Assembly (NCBI GenBank): GCA_037975125.1
Contig: CM075851.1
Location: forward strand, 80,019,479-80,083,478
Origin: Latrodectus hesperus
Taxonomy: Eukaryota > Arthropoda > Arachnida > Araneae > Theridiidae
DNA: 64,000 bases
Direction: 5' to 3'
Of this stretch, positions 62,500 to 64,000 are shown one piece after another. A model generated the notes under the pieces. The model was not told the DNA's origin and did not search any database. It saw only the letters and a program-made list of their open reading frames with translations. Numbering within the stretch: position 1 is the stretch's first letter; every line of letters starts with the position of its first letter. Made by a program: the position numbers and the translations under genes.

Positions 62500-64000
62500 A
62501 TTAATTATTATTCAATTATGCTAAACTTCGGTCAGTGTCATAAACTCTTTGATACGAAATGAACATGAAAATATTTTTATGCCTTTTTATTATCATGCAA
62601 TATATGTTGTAAAGGTGAAATCAATCAGATCATGTGTCACATTGTTAGTTGAGCATAGTTTGAGTTTGCGAGGCGGTTAACTTGTGTTTTAAGGCTTCTG
62701 TAAGTAAAAACTAAAAACTGCAAAAATAGCTGTGAAATCAGAACTGTAAACTACTGTAAGCTCATCAACAACTGTTAATAATAAATAATGCAAATAATCA
62801 AGAATTTGAAATTTGGGGGGCCATTGCAGCATAGTGGGGAAGGGCATTATTCAATTTTTGACCTAACTGAAGGTCATGATTGCTGAGAGAATCTATTGCG
62901 TTTAAAAATTCCAAGGGTATAATATCACCCTGATGATGCATCGTGAAAGGCAGTACCAACTCAGGTGTCAACCACGTCACTTAACAATAGTTCAAAATTG
63001 CATGGCAGCTGGCAGTGCTACATGGCTTCTAAATCGACTGAAATAGGTAGCAGGAAATATATTTCTTTAACCTGATTGGACAGAGGATTTAGGATTACAT
63101 ATGTTTGCAATATAATTTTAAAACAGTATAATTAATATTTAAAAGCATAAATAATTAATAAATATGACGCAACCATTTTCAAAACATCCAATTAATTAAA
63201 ACAGGATTAAAATATGCAATTGCTTAAAAAAACCATGTGTTCTAATATAAAGAAAATCTAATTATTGTATATTGCCATTAGTTGACAATCGAAGCAAAAA
63301 CTGAAACTTAAAAAGATTCTCAGGACTACGTGTTTTTTTCTTTTGTTTATATCTTTTTTTTCTGCTTCATAACAATTATAATAAAACATAAGTGCTTCAG
63401 GATAGAGTAAAAAAGAAAAGAACACTTTCTCTCTGCTGAAAAAAAAATGCACAATTCGTTATTTTCGAAATGCCACAATGTTTTAAAATTGAGCATTAAA
63501 CTACAATCTATATTTTTTTAAAGTTCTTTTGTAAGAATGTCTTTTAAAGTGTTTTGATTTTTTAGCTACGTATTGTGCTACTCTTTCACATTTTTTGCTT
63601 AAACTGTTCAGAAAAGTAATCAAAATTGCATTAACTAATTAATGCTTAATGCATAAGTTCAAAAAATAGCTTAAAACTTTTATGTTGACTAAAGAAATCC
63701 CATCAACTCGTAACTTTTTCATAACGATTGTTACTTTAAAAGTAAAATATTCCAGATTTTTAATGTAAAGATAAAGATTTTATAAACATTTAAATAAGTA
63801 TTTTTAAACTAATTTTTATGCATCGGAACAATTTTAGAATATCTGCCTTTAGATAAAAACAAAAATACATTCACATTTTTTTTTCTTTAAAACGCATAAG
63901 AACCTCAAATGATTTAATAGTACAGATCAAATGCTTAGACATTAAAAATATTATTTCGTGTTTATAAATTAAGGCATTGTCTCGTGGCTGACATCTGAGC
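62500..64000. other. AT-rich non-coding DNA
   Basis: A minus-strand frame at 62798-62980 (with FTMHHQGDIIPLEFLNAI) has coding-like composition but no start, splice or family support. Nothing else seen. Confidence 0.5.

Noticed and set aside
62798..62980. Minus-strand 60-codon frame with coding-like composition
   Set aside because: No acceptor, start context or family match. Too short to separate from chance.

Overview
This window is AT-rich eukaryotic nuclear DNA, roughly 70% A+T by eye. It has no dense coding. What is visible is short exon-sized islands with splice signals, long (TA)n tracts, tRNA-derived SINEs and decayed Tc1/mariner and hAT DNA transposons. The mix suggests an arthropod with long introns and intergenic spaces. 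A chelicerate, perhaps an orb-weaving spider, is my best guess from the transposon and SINE style, but nothing here fixes the species.

Cellular genes. Two exons are well supported. (1) 50237-50380, minus strand, is a 144-bp exon of a calmodulin-like EF-hand protein. It has a good acceptor and donor, and its length and phases match the exon that carries EF-hand 1 in animal calmodulin genes. I could not find its partner exons. (2) 17138-17301, plus strand, is a terminal exon ending a short protein with six cysteines, followed by an AATAAA signal. I do not recognise its family. Weaker candidate exons lie at 44049-44204 (minus) and 33587-33762 (plus).

Mobile DNA. A Tc1-like element at 40110-41644 has both terminal repeats and TA flanks. 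Its transposase is broken by a frameshift and by a SINE inserted with an 11-bp target duplication. A 3' fragment of the same family lies at 19809-20060 (minus), and an older Tc1 relic at 56740-57420. A mariner-type (DD37D) pseudogene at 26667-27557 (minus) abuts the start of a hAT element (27559-28203). At least three tRNA-derived SINE families are scattered through the window. Two copies of one (31031-31307 and 59741-60022) are full length with target duplications.

Other structure. There are long TA microsatellites, including one at the centre of a perfect 152-bp palindrome (43460-43611). There are several perfect hairpins with very short loops, and a few GC-richer non-coding islands (about 7.96-8.33, 24.84-25.33, 34.66-34.73, 53.69-54.07 and 62.12-62.48 kb) that could be promoters, conserved elements or old repeats. 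The rest is plain AT-rich intron or intergenic sequence. The exons seen are on both strands and probably belong to different genes, so no pathway can be inferred.
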